From assembly GCF_023074175.1 (NCBI RefSeq), contig NZ_JADPKS010000152.1, forward strand, positions 33,059 to 97,058: a stretch of DNA of 64,000 nt. The letters run 5' to 3'. Source of the stretch: Bradyrhizobium sp. 139 (GTDB lineage Bacteria; Pseudomonadota; Alphaproteobacteria; Rhizobiales; Xanthobacteraceae). The translations under genes were made by a program, and so were the position numbers. Shown piece by piece: positions 9,010 to 17,526 of the stretch. A model generated the notes under the pieces. The model searched no databases. It saw only the letters and a list, made by a program, of their open reading frames with translations, and was not told the origin of the DNA. How positions within the stretch are numbered: the stretch's first letter is position 1; the number at the start of each line of letters is the position of its first letter.

Positions 9010-9881
9010 TCAGCTCGCTGTTCCGGAGTCGTTCGAGAAGGCCGTTTGATAAAGCTCCTCAATCTTCGTGACTTCGTCTGGCGTTAATTGGGAGAATTCG
9101 TTGTCACGGGCGCGCTTTGAGAGTCGCCCTTCATTCTGTTGCAAGAATCCAAAGAGATTGTTGAGGGTGCGCTCCGGCATGTCGATCATGTTTTCGACGC
9201 CCGCCCGGAATGTATCGAAGCTCCGCAAGAACCGGATTTCCTTCGGAAGATCCTGTTCGATGGTCCTCTGCACGCATTCGTACAGAAACTCCGCGTGCGG
9301 CGTTGCATCGAAAAAGCGGCAAACGTCAGCCGTATCGTTCAGGACCTTGACGTTGCCCTGTGGAGTAGGCTGCCATTGGACGCATGGAAGCAATCTATTC
9401 GAATAGCTTTCTAATACGTCCTTGTATTCGGCGATTTTGTCTTAGGATGGCGGCTGAAACCGGAAAGTGGATGCCGGCGGATTGAATCCGTCGTGCCAGG
9501 TGCGGCCATTGCCGTCCTCGAATGGATGGATGTAGACGAACCCGAAGGCCAGCACGGCGGCAGCCACGACGGGGTCAAGCTTAATTGACGAGGCCTGGAC
9601 GAGGAGGCGATATCTTCGTGATGCGCGCTGATATGGTCCGGAATGGATCTCTGCGTCTCGTGGTCATGCTCACCGACGAACCCGCCTTCCTTCCGAAAGC
9701 CGAGCTTCACGAAATGCTCATCACCGATGACAATGCGGTGCAGGCGCAAGAACACCGTCTCATCGAGCGGCGTCCATCCTGCTTCGCCGATGACCCTATC
9801 CCACCGCTGGATAAGATCCTGCGGCGGCTTCTCGCCTTCCATGACGCAGCTCGATTTTGAATCCTTGAGGAGAAGGGTCAA
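9010..9881 (-). pseudogene. Fic-family AMP-transferase, broken in three frames
   Basis: The minus strand contains successive Fic-protein blocks: LLLKDSKSSCVMEGEKPPQD, ETVFLRLHRIVIGDEHFVKL, GFRKEGGFVGEHD, then in another frame FVYIHPFEDGNGRT (the Fic active-site loop HPFxDGNGR), then RLLPCVQWQPTPQGNVKVLN, DMPERTLNNLFGFLQQNEG down to TAFSNDSGTAS. Frameshifts lie near 9600 and 9400. Fic enzymes transfer AMP or related groups to protein hydroxyls. The N-terminal part before the DSKSS block is also missing. The active-site histidine is preserved in the DNA, so decay is recent. A second, different Fic gene follows 0.4 kb downstream on the plus strand. Confidence 0.75.
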
Positions 9882-10154
9882 TTGCGCGGGCCCGCCGCAA
9901 CGCCCTGGCCATGGCGCCTGGCTCGGAACGCCGGCGCGCCCGTCAGGATCCGGCCCGATGGGCCTCGATGTTGTTCAGGAGGACTCGGTAAGCGTAGGCA
10001 TAACCGGGTTCCTTGCCGATCGGCGGCCACATTCTCAGCCAGACAAGCACCTTAACGTCGGCCTTCCACCGGAAGGCGCTCTAGCCAGGTCCAGCTCCGG
10101 CTTCTCGGCCTAAATGTGCAATAATTTATTGTAATTACGCAACTGAATTTTATT
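9882..10154. other. Spacer with a short coding relic and an AT-rich palindrome
   Basis: On the minus strand, 9943 to about 10080 encodes WKADVKVLVWLRMWPPIGKE and PGYAYAYRVLLNNIEAHRAG between two stops, which looks like a relic of an unidentified small protein. At 10119-10131 the AT-rich palindrome caataatttattg lies just ahead of the Fic coding frame and could be a promoter or operator element. Confidence 0.35.
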
Positions 10155-10297
10155 GAGAACGCCAGCATACGCAGAGGAATGCCCGCGCAATCCTAAAAGT
10201 CCTCCTGGAAGGCGGACATGCGGCCGCGGCGGGACGCATCGCCGGGGCGTACCGACTGCTGGGTAACACGCGGGCCGCCGACGATATCGTCACCGCG

Positions 10298-11218
10298 ATG
10301 ACGGCGGGCGGGCACGATGTCAGGGAAGATGCCGATCCATTCAAGGCGCCGGTACCGATGCAGCTTCCAAGCCGGGCCACGCCACCAATCATGACGCGAA
10401 TCCGTCTCATGTGGGCGGAGATTCGCGAAAATGTGTTAGCAAATTTGAAGCTTGAGCCGCGGCGTATCAACGATCATGACGAATATCTGGCCGCGATCGA
10501 CGAACGGTACACCTCGGACGCGTACCACTCGCTTTCTATCGAAGGCTACTCGGTCACGGAGGAACTGATCGAGAAGGTCAAGACCGGGAAATGGGATCCC
10601 AACGGCAGCGATGGAGATCGCAAACAAACGGATGCAATGGCCGCGAAGGGCTACTGGGATGCGTTCCAACTGGTCCGTGGCGCGGTGGCCCGCGTGCTCA
10701 ACGGTGAGGACGCCGCCGAGATCGCCGATCGGGAGCACCTCGACTGGTACCGGGCCCTCTTTCAGCCCTCAGTTCAAGCCGGCATCATCAAGCCCGAAAA
10801 CCTCGCCGGTTATCGAACTCACTTCGTTTTCATCAGGAACTCGGGACACACACCGGTCGCTTGGGAATCGGTACCTGAGGCCATGGAGGCTTTTCTTGAT
10901 TGCCTGAAGGAGGAGAAGGATCCGCGCGTGAGAGCTGTGCTCGGACACTTCATATTCACCTTCATACACCCTCTTCCAGACGGCAACGGCCGAACGGGCC
11001 GCTTCCTCATGAATGTCATGATGGCATCGGGAGGGCTGCCTTGGACAATCATTCCCGTCGGCAGACGCGACGAATACATGCGGGCACTCGAGAGCGCGAG
11101 CGTACAAGGTGATGTCGGTCCCTTCGCCGCATTCCTGGCAGACTGTTGTCGTCGTGAGCCGCCTCCGCCCCGGCAGAGCCTTCCGGGAGAAGTCCAAGCA
11201 CTGGCGGACCTCGGTTGA
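10298..11218 (+). CDS. Fic family protein
   Basis: A Fic-domain protein with the core motif FIHPLPDGNGRTGRFLMN (active-site His, then DGNGRxxR) in its C-terminal third and an upstream SLSIEGYSVTEELIEK block, a motif common to Fic proteins that keep an inhibitory helix near the N-terminus. The same frame is open back to 10155 and encodes NARAILKVLLEGGHAAAAGR and AADDIVTAMTAGG, which look like the genuine N-terminal region of such proteins. No ATG, GTG or TTG occurs there, so the true start has probably been lost or shifted, and 10298 is only the first available ATG. The last 30 or so residues (CCRREPPPPRQ...) look out of frame relative to a normal Fic end. Fic enzymes AMPylate target proteins and often act as toxins or effectors. 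Activity is uncertain. Confidence 0.7.
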   Translation: MTAGGHDVREDADPFKAPVPMQLPSRATPPIMTRIRLMWAEIRENVLANLKLEPRRINDHDEYLAAIDERYTSDAYHSLSIEGYSVTEELIEKVKTGKWDPNGSDGDRKQTDAMAAKGYWDAFQLVRGAVARVLNGEDAAEIADREHLDWYRALFQPSVQAGIIKPENLAGYRTHFVFIRNSGHTPVAWESVPEAMEAFLDCLKEEKDPRVRAVLGHFIFTFIHPLPDGNGRTGRFLMNVMMASGGLPWTIIPVGRRDEYMRALESASVQGDVGPFAAFLADCCRREPPPPRQSLPGEVQALADLG

Positions 11219-11452
11219 GGATCGCGCCGGACTAGGGCCCGGCAAAAAGCCCAGTGTCACCAAATCGCGCGCGCAAGTTGCGAGCCATCGCACGGCGAGA
11301 TGCCAACGTGACCGGCGCCCGTGGGCTAACTCGGAGCGCGCGCGATCATGATCGGATGACCAGCATGATGATGATCAGCGATCAAGCTGACCAGCACCGA
11401 TCCCGATCGGCGTGATCCCGATCATCATCCTCGGCGGCATCAGCATGCCGAT

Positions 11453-11502
<50 letters not shown>

Positions 11503-11521
11503 CGCCATTCCTCTGTCAGCC

Positions 11522-11752
11522 TCAGAACGGACGTTGGGAGGCCGTTCTCGGCTGCAAGGTCGAGGTGCTGACCAAGGGCCTTCTTTCTCCCGACCCGCGC
11601 GGCAGCGCGCGGATGCCGAACAACAGTTCGGCGATGGTGACGCTGGAGAAAAACAGCGTCTCGGCCGCCTGGGCGTCGAGCCAGTCACGAACCGATGGAT
11701 GCGGTTCGGGCTTCATCGCCTCGGAGACCACATTCGTATCGAGCAGGATCAT
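11522..11752 (-). pseudogene. PIN-domain toxin (VapC/FitB type), truncated
   Basis: Starts at 11752 with MILLDTNVVSEAMKPEPHPS, VRDWLDAQAAETLFFSSVTI and AELLFGIRALP, the N-terminal half of a PIN-domain ribonuclease with the first catalytic Asp (LDTN) and the conserved Glu (AELLFG). After GIRALP the frame turns into unrelated sequence, so the C-terminal catalytic Asp residues are lost, probably through a frameshift near 11610. PIN toxins cleave RNA and are held in check by a partner antitoxin. The ATG overlaps the antitoxin stop as ATGA. Confidence 0.75.
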
Positions 11753-11940
11753 TCGAAGCGCATCGGCTCAGCGGGACGCGCGTCGCGGCCATGTTCAAGT
11801 GCCTCGACATCGGCATTGGTGAGGCCGATCTTCCGGCTCATCTCCGAAAGGGCGGTGCCGAGCCGCAGCCGGCCCTCGGGACGCACGGCGGCCTCCAGAA
11901 TGGCGCGCATTTCCGCATCCGCGCTGCGATTGTGCTACGC
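11749..11940 (-). pseudogene. FitA/VapB-type antitoxin, interrupted
   Basis: Minus-strand frame HNRSADAEMRAILEAAVRPE, GRLRLGTALSEMSRKIGLTN and ADVEALEHGRDARPAEPMRF ends at 11749, overlapping the toxin start. It matches the ribbon-helix-helix antitoxin pattern 'RAA.HNRSAEAEMRAIL'. An in-frame TAG sits exactly between RAA and HNRS near 11940, so the DNA-binding N-terminus is cut off. An internal ATG could still give a short C-terminal, toxin-binding fragment. Confidence 0.7.
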
Positions 11941-11973
11941 CGCGCGGACTTTCCCCTTGTGGCAGCACCATTC

Positions 11974-12192
11974 TCAAGCGCGATCGTGCTGCACGACCGG
12001 GTCCACGAAGGTGATATGCAACGTGATCGGCCCTCTGGAACCGTCGAGCAACACGCGAAGCCTGCTGCGCGTAGCACCGAACCCGAGAACGACTCCTTGC
12101 TTGCCGCTCAGACGCGGTCCAGCCGCTTCGCAAACGACTACACGCTCACCTACGGTCCAGTCGTGGAGCGTACTTTCACTGGCGCATGCCAC
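11974..12192 (-). CDS. Small hypothetical protein with KOW-like barrel pattern
   Basis: A 72-residue protein. WTVGERVVVCEAAGPRLSGK, QGVVLGFGATRSRLRVLLDG and PITLHITFVDPV form a run of short beta-strands with GxxG turns, as in small KOW/SH3-like barrels. There is no recognised family, and the ribosome binding site is weak. It lies just upstream of the antitoxin remnant in the same direction. Confidence 0.4.
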   Translation of the reverse strand: MACASESTLHDWTVGERVVVCEAAGPRLSGKQGVVLGFGATRSRLRVLLDGSRGPITLHITFVDPVVQHDRA

Positions 12193-13410
12193 TTTGAGTG
12201 TCCCAGGACTTTACCCGTCCCAATTCCAACCACGCCGAAAGAGACGATCTGCACATCGGGTCCCTCCGGTCCGACACGCCTCGAAATGCTGCAAGACTCG
12301 CATAACCGCGGCCCGACGCCTAGTCGAATTATGTGTATGGCGAGCTCTGCCCGGCGGTTCAGGGCCGGACTGGATCCACCAGTTGGAGTACGAACCTCCC
12401 GAATGCTGGTCTACTTTGAATTGGAGTATCCTTTTTTGCAGTGGCGTTTATCCATTGGTCTAGGAGGGCCTAACGGAGCTCTCAGGGCAATGAGCGTCCT
12501 GTCCATCGTCGCGACGATATCCGCGACCGTGCTGTGGTCGGCATCGCGGTGGTGCTGTTCACGACGCATAACCATTCGGAGGTTGAGGACGATGACTGCC
12601 ACAAAACTCTCGCGACCATTCCGTGAAAGAAATGCTCTCGAGCACCTGGGACCGGGAGCTGGCGAAAGATCTTGCCCAGGAAATCGAGATCTGCACGGGC
12701 GACCGCGCGAAACGTTCGCCGAGATGCGCCGCTTCCTTGCCGTCAAGGGCTACCGGGAATTTCTGCCGGCCGCAGAAGGCTCGCGTAAAAAATCGTCGAA
12801 GACGCCCTGAACTTGGTCGCTCACGCGATACGCTCCTACGCGCTCGAGAGGCCGGCTCTATCCGCCGCGCCTTTCCGGAGCGCGGCCGTGATTGTTCCGA
12901 GTGGCGCGACGCTCGTGAAAACCTGCATACGCTGATAATCGGCGTCCTAGCCGAATTACGGGCTGTTCGGCGAAGCCGCCGAGAACGCCCTCACTACGTT
13001 GAGGAGTCTCGTTCGCGCCTACGTGCTGAACGAACTCATGCACACGGTCGTGGGATCGATTCCTACGACGAAGCGTTCGACAAGGCCCTCCAGGTCTTTC
13101 GTGCTCGGGCTGCCGGCTTTCGCTTCCTCGAGAGGCGGCCGGGCGAGCGGGCCGTTGCGGCAGGAGCTTGCGTACGTCGCCGATCAAGAGGAAGGATGGG
13201 CCTCCGGGTAGGGGATCGAGGTAAGGTCTGGCAACGGCGCTGGCCGAGATTTTGGGTTGGATGCGCTCTACGGCCGGACGCGAGGGGGAGAAATACTGCA
13301 ATTGCGGCGGACCAGCTACGTCCGCGAGCAAAGGACATTGCGCTGGCGCAATGGCGGCCCCGGCCGGCTTCAATAAGAAAGCATCACACCAGAATTGGGA
13401 GCGTATTGGG
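12193..13410. other. Degraded region, no intact gene
   Basis: Short protein-like stretches appear in shifting plus-strand frames, for example WDRELAKDLAQEIEICTGDR with FAEMRRFLAVKGYREFLPAA (about 12640-12780) and GLFGEAAENALTTLRSLVRA (about 12960-13040). Each is broken after 20-50 residues. I cannot name the parent genes. Confidence 0.4.
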
Positions 13411-13818
13411 CATGAAGACAACAGAGAAGACTTATCCCATCCTTGAAGGCCTCCTGGATGTTTTCGGTAACCGGCTGAGGCATCGCCGTGAAATCCGTGA
13501 GTTGCATCAACTCTACTGCGGCACGAAATCGCGCCGATCTGCGCGTCACGCCTGCAGACCTCGATGCGTGGTCAAGGACGCTTGCGGCTGACGAATTGCC
13601 CCGGTTACTGAAGGTTCTCGGCATCGACCACGAGGATGTCTTCGCGATCGAAGTCGGCAGTGCTGCGCGACGAGCGGGTCTGCACCCAATGCGACCGCAA
13701 GGTTGAGTGCAACAACGATGTCGAGATCAGGGTGGATACCAGAGATTACGAAGACTACTGCCTCAACGCTCCAACGATGCAAGCGCTCGGCAGCAGCCTG
13801 GAGGGCCACCGGTCCTGA
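13411..13818 (+). pseudogene. Small Cys-containing protein (DUF6455-like), frameshifted
   Basis: Three plus-strand frames follow one another: MKTTEKTYPILEGLLDVFGN and RLRHRREIRELHQL; then DLRVTPADLDAW; then ELPRLLKVLGIDHEDVFAIE; then SVLRDERVCTQCDRKVECNN with DYEDYCLNAPTMQALG. The late C-x2-C...C...C pattern with an ending YCxNAxTxxALG is that of small DUF6455-type proteins of alphaproteobacteria, sometimes found beside Fnr/FixK regulated genes. Frameshifts near 13520 and 13650 break it. The family call is from memory and tentative. Confidence 0.5.
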
Positions 13819-13933
13819 ACGAGCGGCATCTCGCCCGTAGATCTACCGTGCGTAAGTCCCGCTAAGAGATGACACCGAATTTGACCGTGTGGCGGTCCCT
13901 CGGATCCTCCGGCCATAAGCAAGGAGATCGCCG

Positions 13934-14490
13934 ATGCTTCCGCCCGCACTCTACACCACCCAGCCTTCCACGACGCGCTCCGCGCCCTCGCCGTCTGCTG
14001 CGTTCGGCGGCTGGTCGGCCAGACGGCGCTCGTGGCCAGCGAATTCGCGAGCGGCAAGGACGAGGAGATCTCGGCGAGGGCCCACCGCATCGCGGCCGAA
14101 GCGATCCTCGAGACCACGGTGCGCCTGGTAAACCGGGCGAGCCCGGACAAGGCGGCCAATACAGACTGTCAGGTCGCGCGCAAGCTCTGGACCCTGACGG
14201 CCGGCGAACTGAAGCACGCGGAGGACCACATGCTGCTGCTCGGCCGCAAGAACGCCATGGAGGATCGCGACCTTCCTGCCCGAGACGGACATCCCGCACC
14301 GCGGCCGCCGGCCTGATGGCCGTCCGAGTGCCGCCGTGACATCGGCGACTATCTCGGCCTCATCCTGGAGACGGTCTCGCGAGCCCTGTCAGAGCTTCAC
14401 GCCTAAGGCCTTCTCGGCTTCTCCGGAGCGCGCCAGATCGTGCTGCGCCATCGCCAGCATTGCCGGACATGGAGGTCGGACTCCCGCCAC
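13934..14490 (+). pseudogene. Decayed fixK2 paralogue (CRP/FNR regulator)
   Basis: This aligns with the fixK2 product encoded at 26917-27615. From about 14020 it reads LVGQTALVASEFASGKDEEI, jumps over roughly 65 residues of the sensor barrel, and resumes HRIAAEAILETTVRLVNRAS, VARKLWTLTAGELKHAEDHM and LLLGRKNAME. A frameshift near 14265 follows. Then another frame reads CRRDIGDYLGLILETVSRAL and SELHA, a TAA at 14404, and GLLGFSGARQIVLRHRQH. The cysteine before RRDIGDYLG, equivalent to Cys183 of FixK2, is kept. A ribosome binding site AAGGAGAT precedes the ATG at 13934. It sits immediately downstream of fixS in convergent orientation and cannot make a functional regulator. Confidence 0.8.
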
Positions 14491-14654
14491 GCCGCCGGTC
14501 CGTTCAGTTGCGCCGCCTTCGATTGGGAACAACGCCCCCATGCAGTGACACAACCTGCCGTCATAACAAACTTGGTCAACCCTCCATCAACGACGACAGG
14601 GATGCTCTCCCATTCACTGGAAGTCCGCCGCACCTCGTGTGGAAGGCTACCGCT

Positions 14655-14822
14655 TTACCGCTTAGCCGGCGCCTCTTGCGGCGGCTCGTCGTCGGCAATC
14701 GCCCGCCACGCTGCGCCGTCGAGATCGTCGTACTGGCCGCTCCGGAGCGACCAGAGGAAGCCGGCGAGGCCGGCAAGACCGAGCATCAGCGCCAGCGGGA
14801 CCAGAATGACCAGGATCTCCAT
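14655..14822 (-). CDS. fixS: FixS, small membrane protein for cbb3 oxidase maturation
   Basis: 55 residues: MEILVILVPLALMLGLAGLA then GFLWSLRSGQYDDLDGAAWR, and a polar end APAKR. One N-terminal membrane helix followed by the SGQYDDLDGAAWR signature identifies FixS/CcoS, needed to obtain active haem- and copper-loaded cbb3 oxidase. The ATG overlaps the fixI stop by one base (TGATG), showing translational coupling, and it closes the fixGHIS operon. Confidence 0.93.
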   Translation of the reverse strand: MEILVILVPLALMLGLAGLAGFLWSLRSGQYDDLDGAAWRAIADDEPPQEAPAKR

Positions 14823-17014
14823 CACACGATCTCCCGCGAGGCGCTGCGTGCCCGCAGCGAATTCAGCATGACCAGGATCGACGAGCCGCTCATCGCGGCT
14901 GCTGCGATCAGGGGCGTCACGACGCCGCTGATCGCGATCGGCACCGCCAGGACATTATAAGCGATCGCGAGCCGGAGGTTTTGCCGCATCAGGTGCAGCG
15001 CCTTGCGCGCGGAATCGATGGCCGCGACGACCGGCGCCAGCGGCCGGCCGAGGAAGATGAGATCGGCGGTCGCCTGGCTGAGATGCGCGGCCGAGATCGG
15101 CGACATCGAGACATGGGCCGCCGCAAGCGAGGGCGCGTCGTTCATGCCATCGCCGACCATCAGCACTTTTGCGCCGCGCCGCTTCAGCTCCTCGATCCGC
15201 GCGATCTTGTCGGCGGGCGTGACGCCGGCGCGCCACTCGGGAACGCCGAGAGCATGGGCCGCCGCCCTCACCGCCGGCTCGCGATCGCCGGAGAGAATTT
15301 CGACGCCGATGTTGCGCGCCTTCAGCGCCGCGATCACGGCTTGCGCATCCGGGCGGAGGCCCTGACGCACCGAAAGGATGAATTTTTCGCTGCCCTTGCT
15401 GAAGGCCGCGCTGGACGCTTCGGGATCTAGATCGGCACCGTCGCCGACCAAGGCATCGGCGCCGCAGAACGACGGACGGCCGAGACGAATCTCGACGTCG
15501 TCGACCGTTGCCCGCACGCCCTGCCCGGTCTCCTCGATTGCACCCACGATCGGCGATTTGGCGACGGCGGCCTGCGCGACCGCGGCGGCGACCGGATGAT
15601 GGCTCGACAGTGCAAGTCGACCGGCGAGGTCGAACATGTCCGCGGGGATGTCGGCCGCATTCGTCACCTCTAGATGCGGCAGGGTGAGCGTGCCGGTCTT
15701 GTCGAAGATGACATAATCGGATTCGGCCAGCCGCTCGATGGCGTCGCCGGAATTGAGCAGCACGCCGGATTTGAACATGGCGCCGGAAGCGACAGTCTGC
15801 ACCGTGGGAATCGCAAGGCCGAGCGCGCAGGGACAGGTGATGATCAAGACGGCAACGCCTGTCACGATCGCATCATGCCAGCCCGCGCCGGCGATGATCC
15901 AGCCGAGGATGGTGAAGAGCGCGGTCGCATGCACCACCGGCGCGTAGAGCCGCGAGGCGCTGTCGGCGAGCCGCATGTAGCGCGAGCGCCCCTGCAGCGC
16001 ATTGTCGAGCAGCCGCGTGATCTCGGCGAGCAGCGTCGCCTCTGACGCCGCCGAGACCCGCACCCGCAACGTGCCTGAGATGTTCATGGAGCCCGCATAG
16101 ACCGGCGTGCCCTGCTCCGCCGTGACATAGAGCGTCTCGCCGGTGATCAGGCTCTGGTCGATCTCGGAGCGTCCCTCGATCACGGTGCCGTCGATCGCGC
16201 AGCGCTCGCCTGGCCGGAGCAGCACGATGTCGCCGGGATGGATCGCCGCGACCGGCACCTGCGAAATCTCGTCAGGCCCGACGAACTTGGCCGCGGTCTC
16301 GGCCTTGAGTGCGGCGAGATTGCCCGCGACCGCGCGCGTCCGCCGCCGCATGTTCTGGTCGAGGAAGCGGCCGACCAAAAGAAACGTGAGCAGCATGATC
16401 GCCGCGTCGAAATAGGCGTGCTCGGCGTGGTGGATGGTCTCCACCACGGACATGCCGAGCGCAAGGCACACGCCGATCGAGATCGGCACGTCCATGTTGG
16501 TGGTCTTGTTCGATAGCGCGCGCCAGGCCGAGCGGAAGAACGGCTGCCCCGCATAGGCTGCCGCCGGCAGCGCGATCAGCGCCGACAGCCAGTGGAAAAA
16601 GTCGCGCTGCTCGGGCAACATGTCGGAGACGTTGCCGGACCACACCGGGATCGACAGCATCATCACATTCATGGTGGCGAACGCGGCGACGCCGAGGCAG
16701 CGCAGCAGGAAGCGCGATTCGGCAACTTCCGTCGCCTCCGCGCTCTCGGTCTCGTAAGGATAGGCCTTGTAGCCGAGCTCTGCCAGCCGATCGATGAAAC
16801 GGCTTGGGTCGAGCGTGCCCTGCTTCCATTCCAGCGCGACGCGCCGGTCGGTGAGGTTCACCCGCGCCAGCGTGACGTCGGGAATCGCCGACAGTCCGCG
16901 CTCGATCTTGGCCATGCATCCGGCGCAATGAACGCCTTCGACGGCGAGATCGATGTGCTGGACGCCTTCGCCCGCGGTCCGGACGTAGTGCGAGAAGTCC
17001 CGCGTGACCTGCAT
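14822..17014 (-). CDS. fixI: FixI, copper-exporting P1B-type ATPase
   Basis: 730 residues from the ATG at 17014, which lies 11 bases after the fixH stop; a longer frame reaches 17101 but would overlap fixH. It contains an N-terminal metal-binding CAGC (C30, C33), several membrane helices, the ion-channel motif ITCPCALGLAIP, the phosphorylation loop FDKTGTLTLP and the hinge GDGMNDAPSLAAA. These are the complete features of a CcoI/FixI P-type ATPase that moves copper across the inner membrane for CuB insertion into FixN. Downstream, fixS overlaps it. Confidence 0.95.
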   Translation of the reverse strand: MQVTRDFSHYVRTAGEGVQHIDLAVEGVHCAGCMAKIERGLSAIPDVTLARVNLTDRRVALEWKQGTLDPSRFIDRLAELGYKAYPYETESAEATEVAESRFLLRCLGVAAFATMNVMMLSIPVWSGNVSDMLPEQRDFFHWLSALIALPAAAYAGQPFFRSAWRALSNKTTNMDVPISIGVCLALGMSVVETIHHAEHAYFDAAIMLLTFLLVGRFLDQNMRRRTRAVAGNLAALKAETAAKFVGPDEISQVPVAAIHPGDIVLLRPGERCAIDGTVIEGRSEIDQSLITGETLYVTAEQGTPVYAGSMNISGTLRVRVSAASEATLLAEITRLLDNALQGRSRYMRLADSASRLYAPVVHATALFTILGWIIAGAGWHDAIVTGVAVLIITCPCALGLAIPTVQTVASGAMFKSGVLLNSGDAIERLAESDYVIFDKTGTLTLPHLEVTNAADIPADMFDLAGRLALSSHHPVAAAVAQAAVAKSPIVGAIEETGQGVRATVDDVEIRLGRPSFCGADALVGDGADLDPEASSAAFSKGSEKFILSVRQGLRPDAQAVIAALKARNIGVEILSGDREPAVRAAAHALGVPEWRAGVTPADKIARIEELKRRGAKVLMVGDGMNDAPSLAAAHVSMSPISAAHLSQATADLIFLGRPLAPVVAAIDSARKALHLMRQNLRLAIAYNVLAVPIAISGVVTPLIAAAAMSGSSILVMLNSLRARSASREIV

Positions 17015-17025
17015 GGCGAAATCCT

Positions 17026-17511
17026 TCAGTTCAGGATGACGCGGTTGCGTGACAGGAAGACGCGCGCGCCACGCAATTCGCCCTCGATCACCATGTCCCA
17101 TTGCCCGGGCGCGACGGAGGCGGCATTGCCGCGATAGATGCCGATGCCCGCCTCCGAGAGCTCGACCGCGAGATCAGCGCGCTTGTCGGTCGGCCGCTCC
17201 AGGCGGCCGCCGAACTTCAACCCGCTCACCGGCTGCCCGGCAGCGTCGCGCGCTTCGACCTGGAGCACGGCATTGCCATCGGCGCGCCGCTCGATATGAG
17301 CGTTAACCTGCCATTTGCGCGCGGCTTGGTCCTGCGCCGCCGAGATCTCGCAGTCATAAGTGAGGCCTGCGGCATAGAGGCTGTCGACGTCGGTGCCGGG
17401 CAGAGTCGCGATCGCAAGCTTCATCATGGTCACGTTGACGCCGATCACGACGCCGAAGAAGGCGACCAGCATCAGGAACACCTTGGTCCCGGTCAGCGGC
17501 TTGGATGCCAT
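17026..17511 (-). CDS. fixH: FixH, cbb3 oxidase assembly membrane protein
   Basis: 161 residues. One N-terminal membrane helix (KVFLMLVAFFGVVIGVNVTM) is followed by a periplasmic domain with GLTYDCEISAAQDQAARKW and a C-terminal PGQWDMVIEG...RVFLSRNRVILN. This is the standard FixH/CcoH layout. CcoH contacts the oxidase during assembly. It starts 15 bases after the fixG stop, so the two are co-transcribed. Confidence 0.92.
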   Translation of the reverse strand: MASKPLTGTKVFLMLVAFFGVVIGVNVTMMKLAIATLPGTDVDSLYAAGLTYDCEISAAQDQAARKWQVNAHIERRADGNAVLQVEARDAAGQPVSGLKFGGRLERPTDKRADLAVELSEAGIGIYRGNAASVAPGQWDMVIEGELRGARVFLSRNRVILN

Positions 17512-17526
17512 GGGTGTCTCCTGGAC

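Noticed and set aside
12623..13591. Plus-strand frame of 322 codons
   Set aside because: Its short recognisable parts belong to other frames before and after it; the frame crosses relics by chance and ends in the DUF6455-like remnant out of frame.
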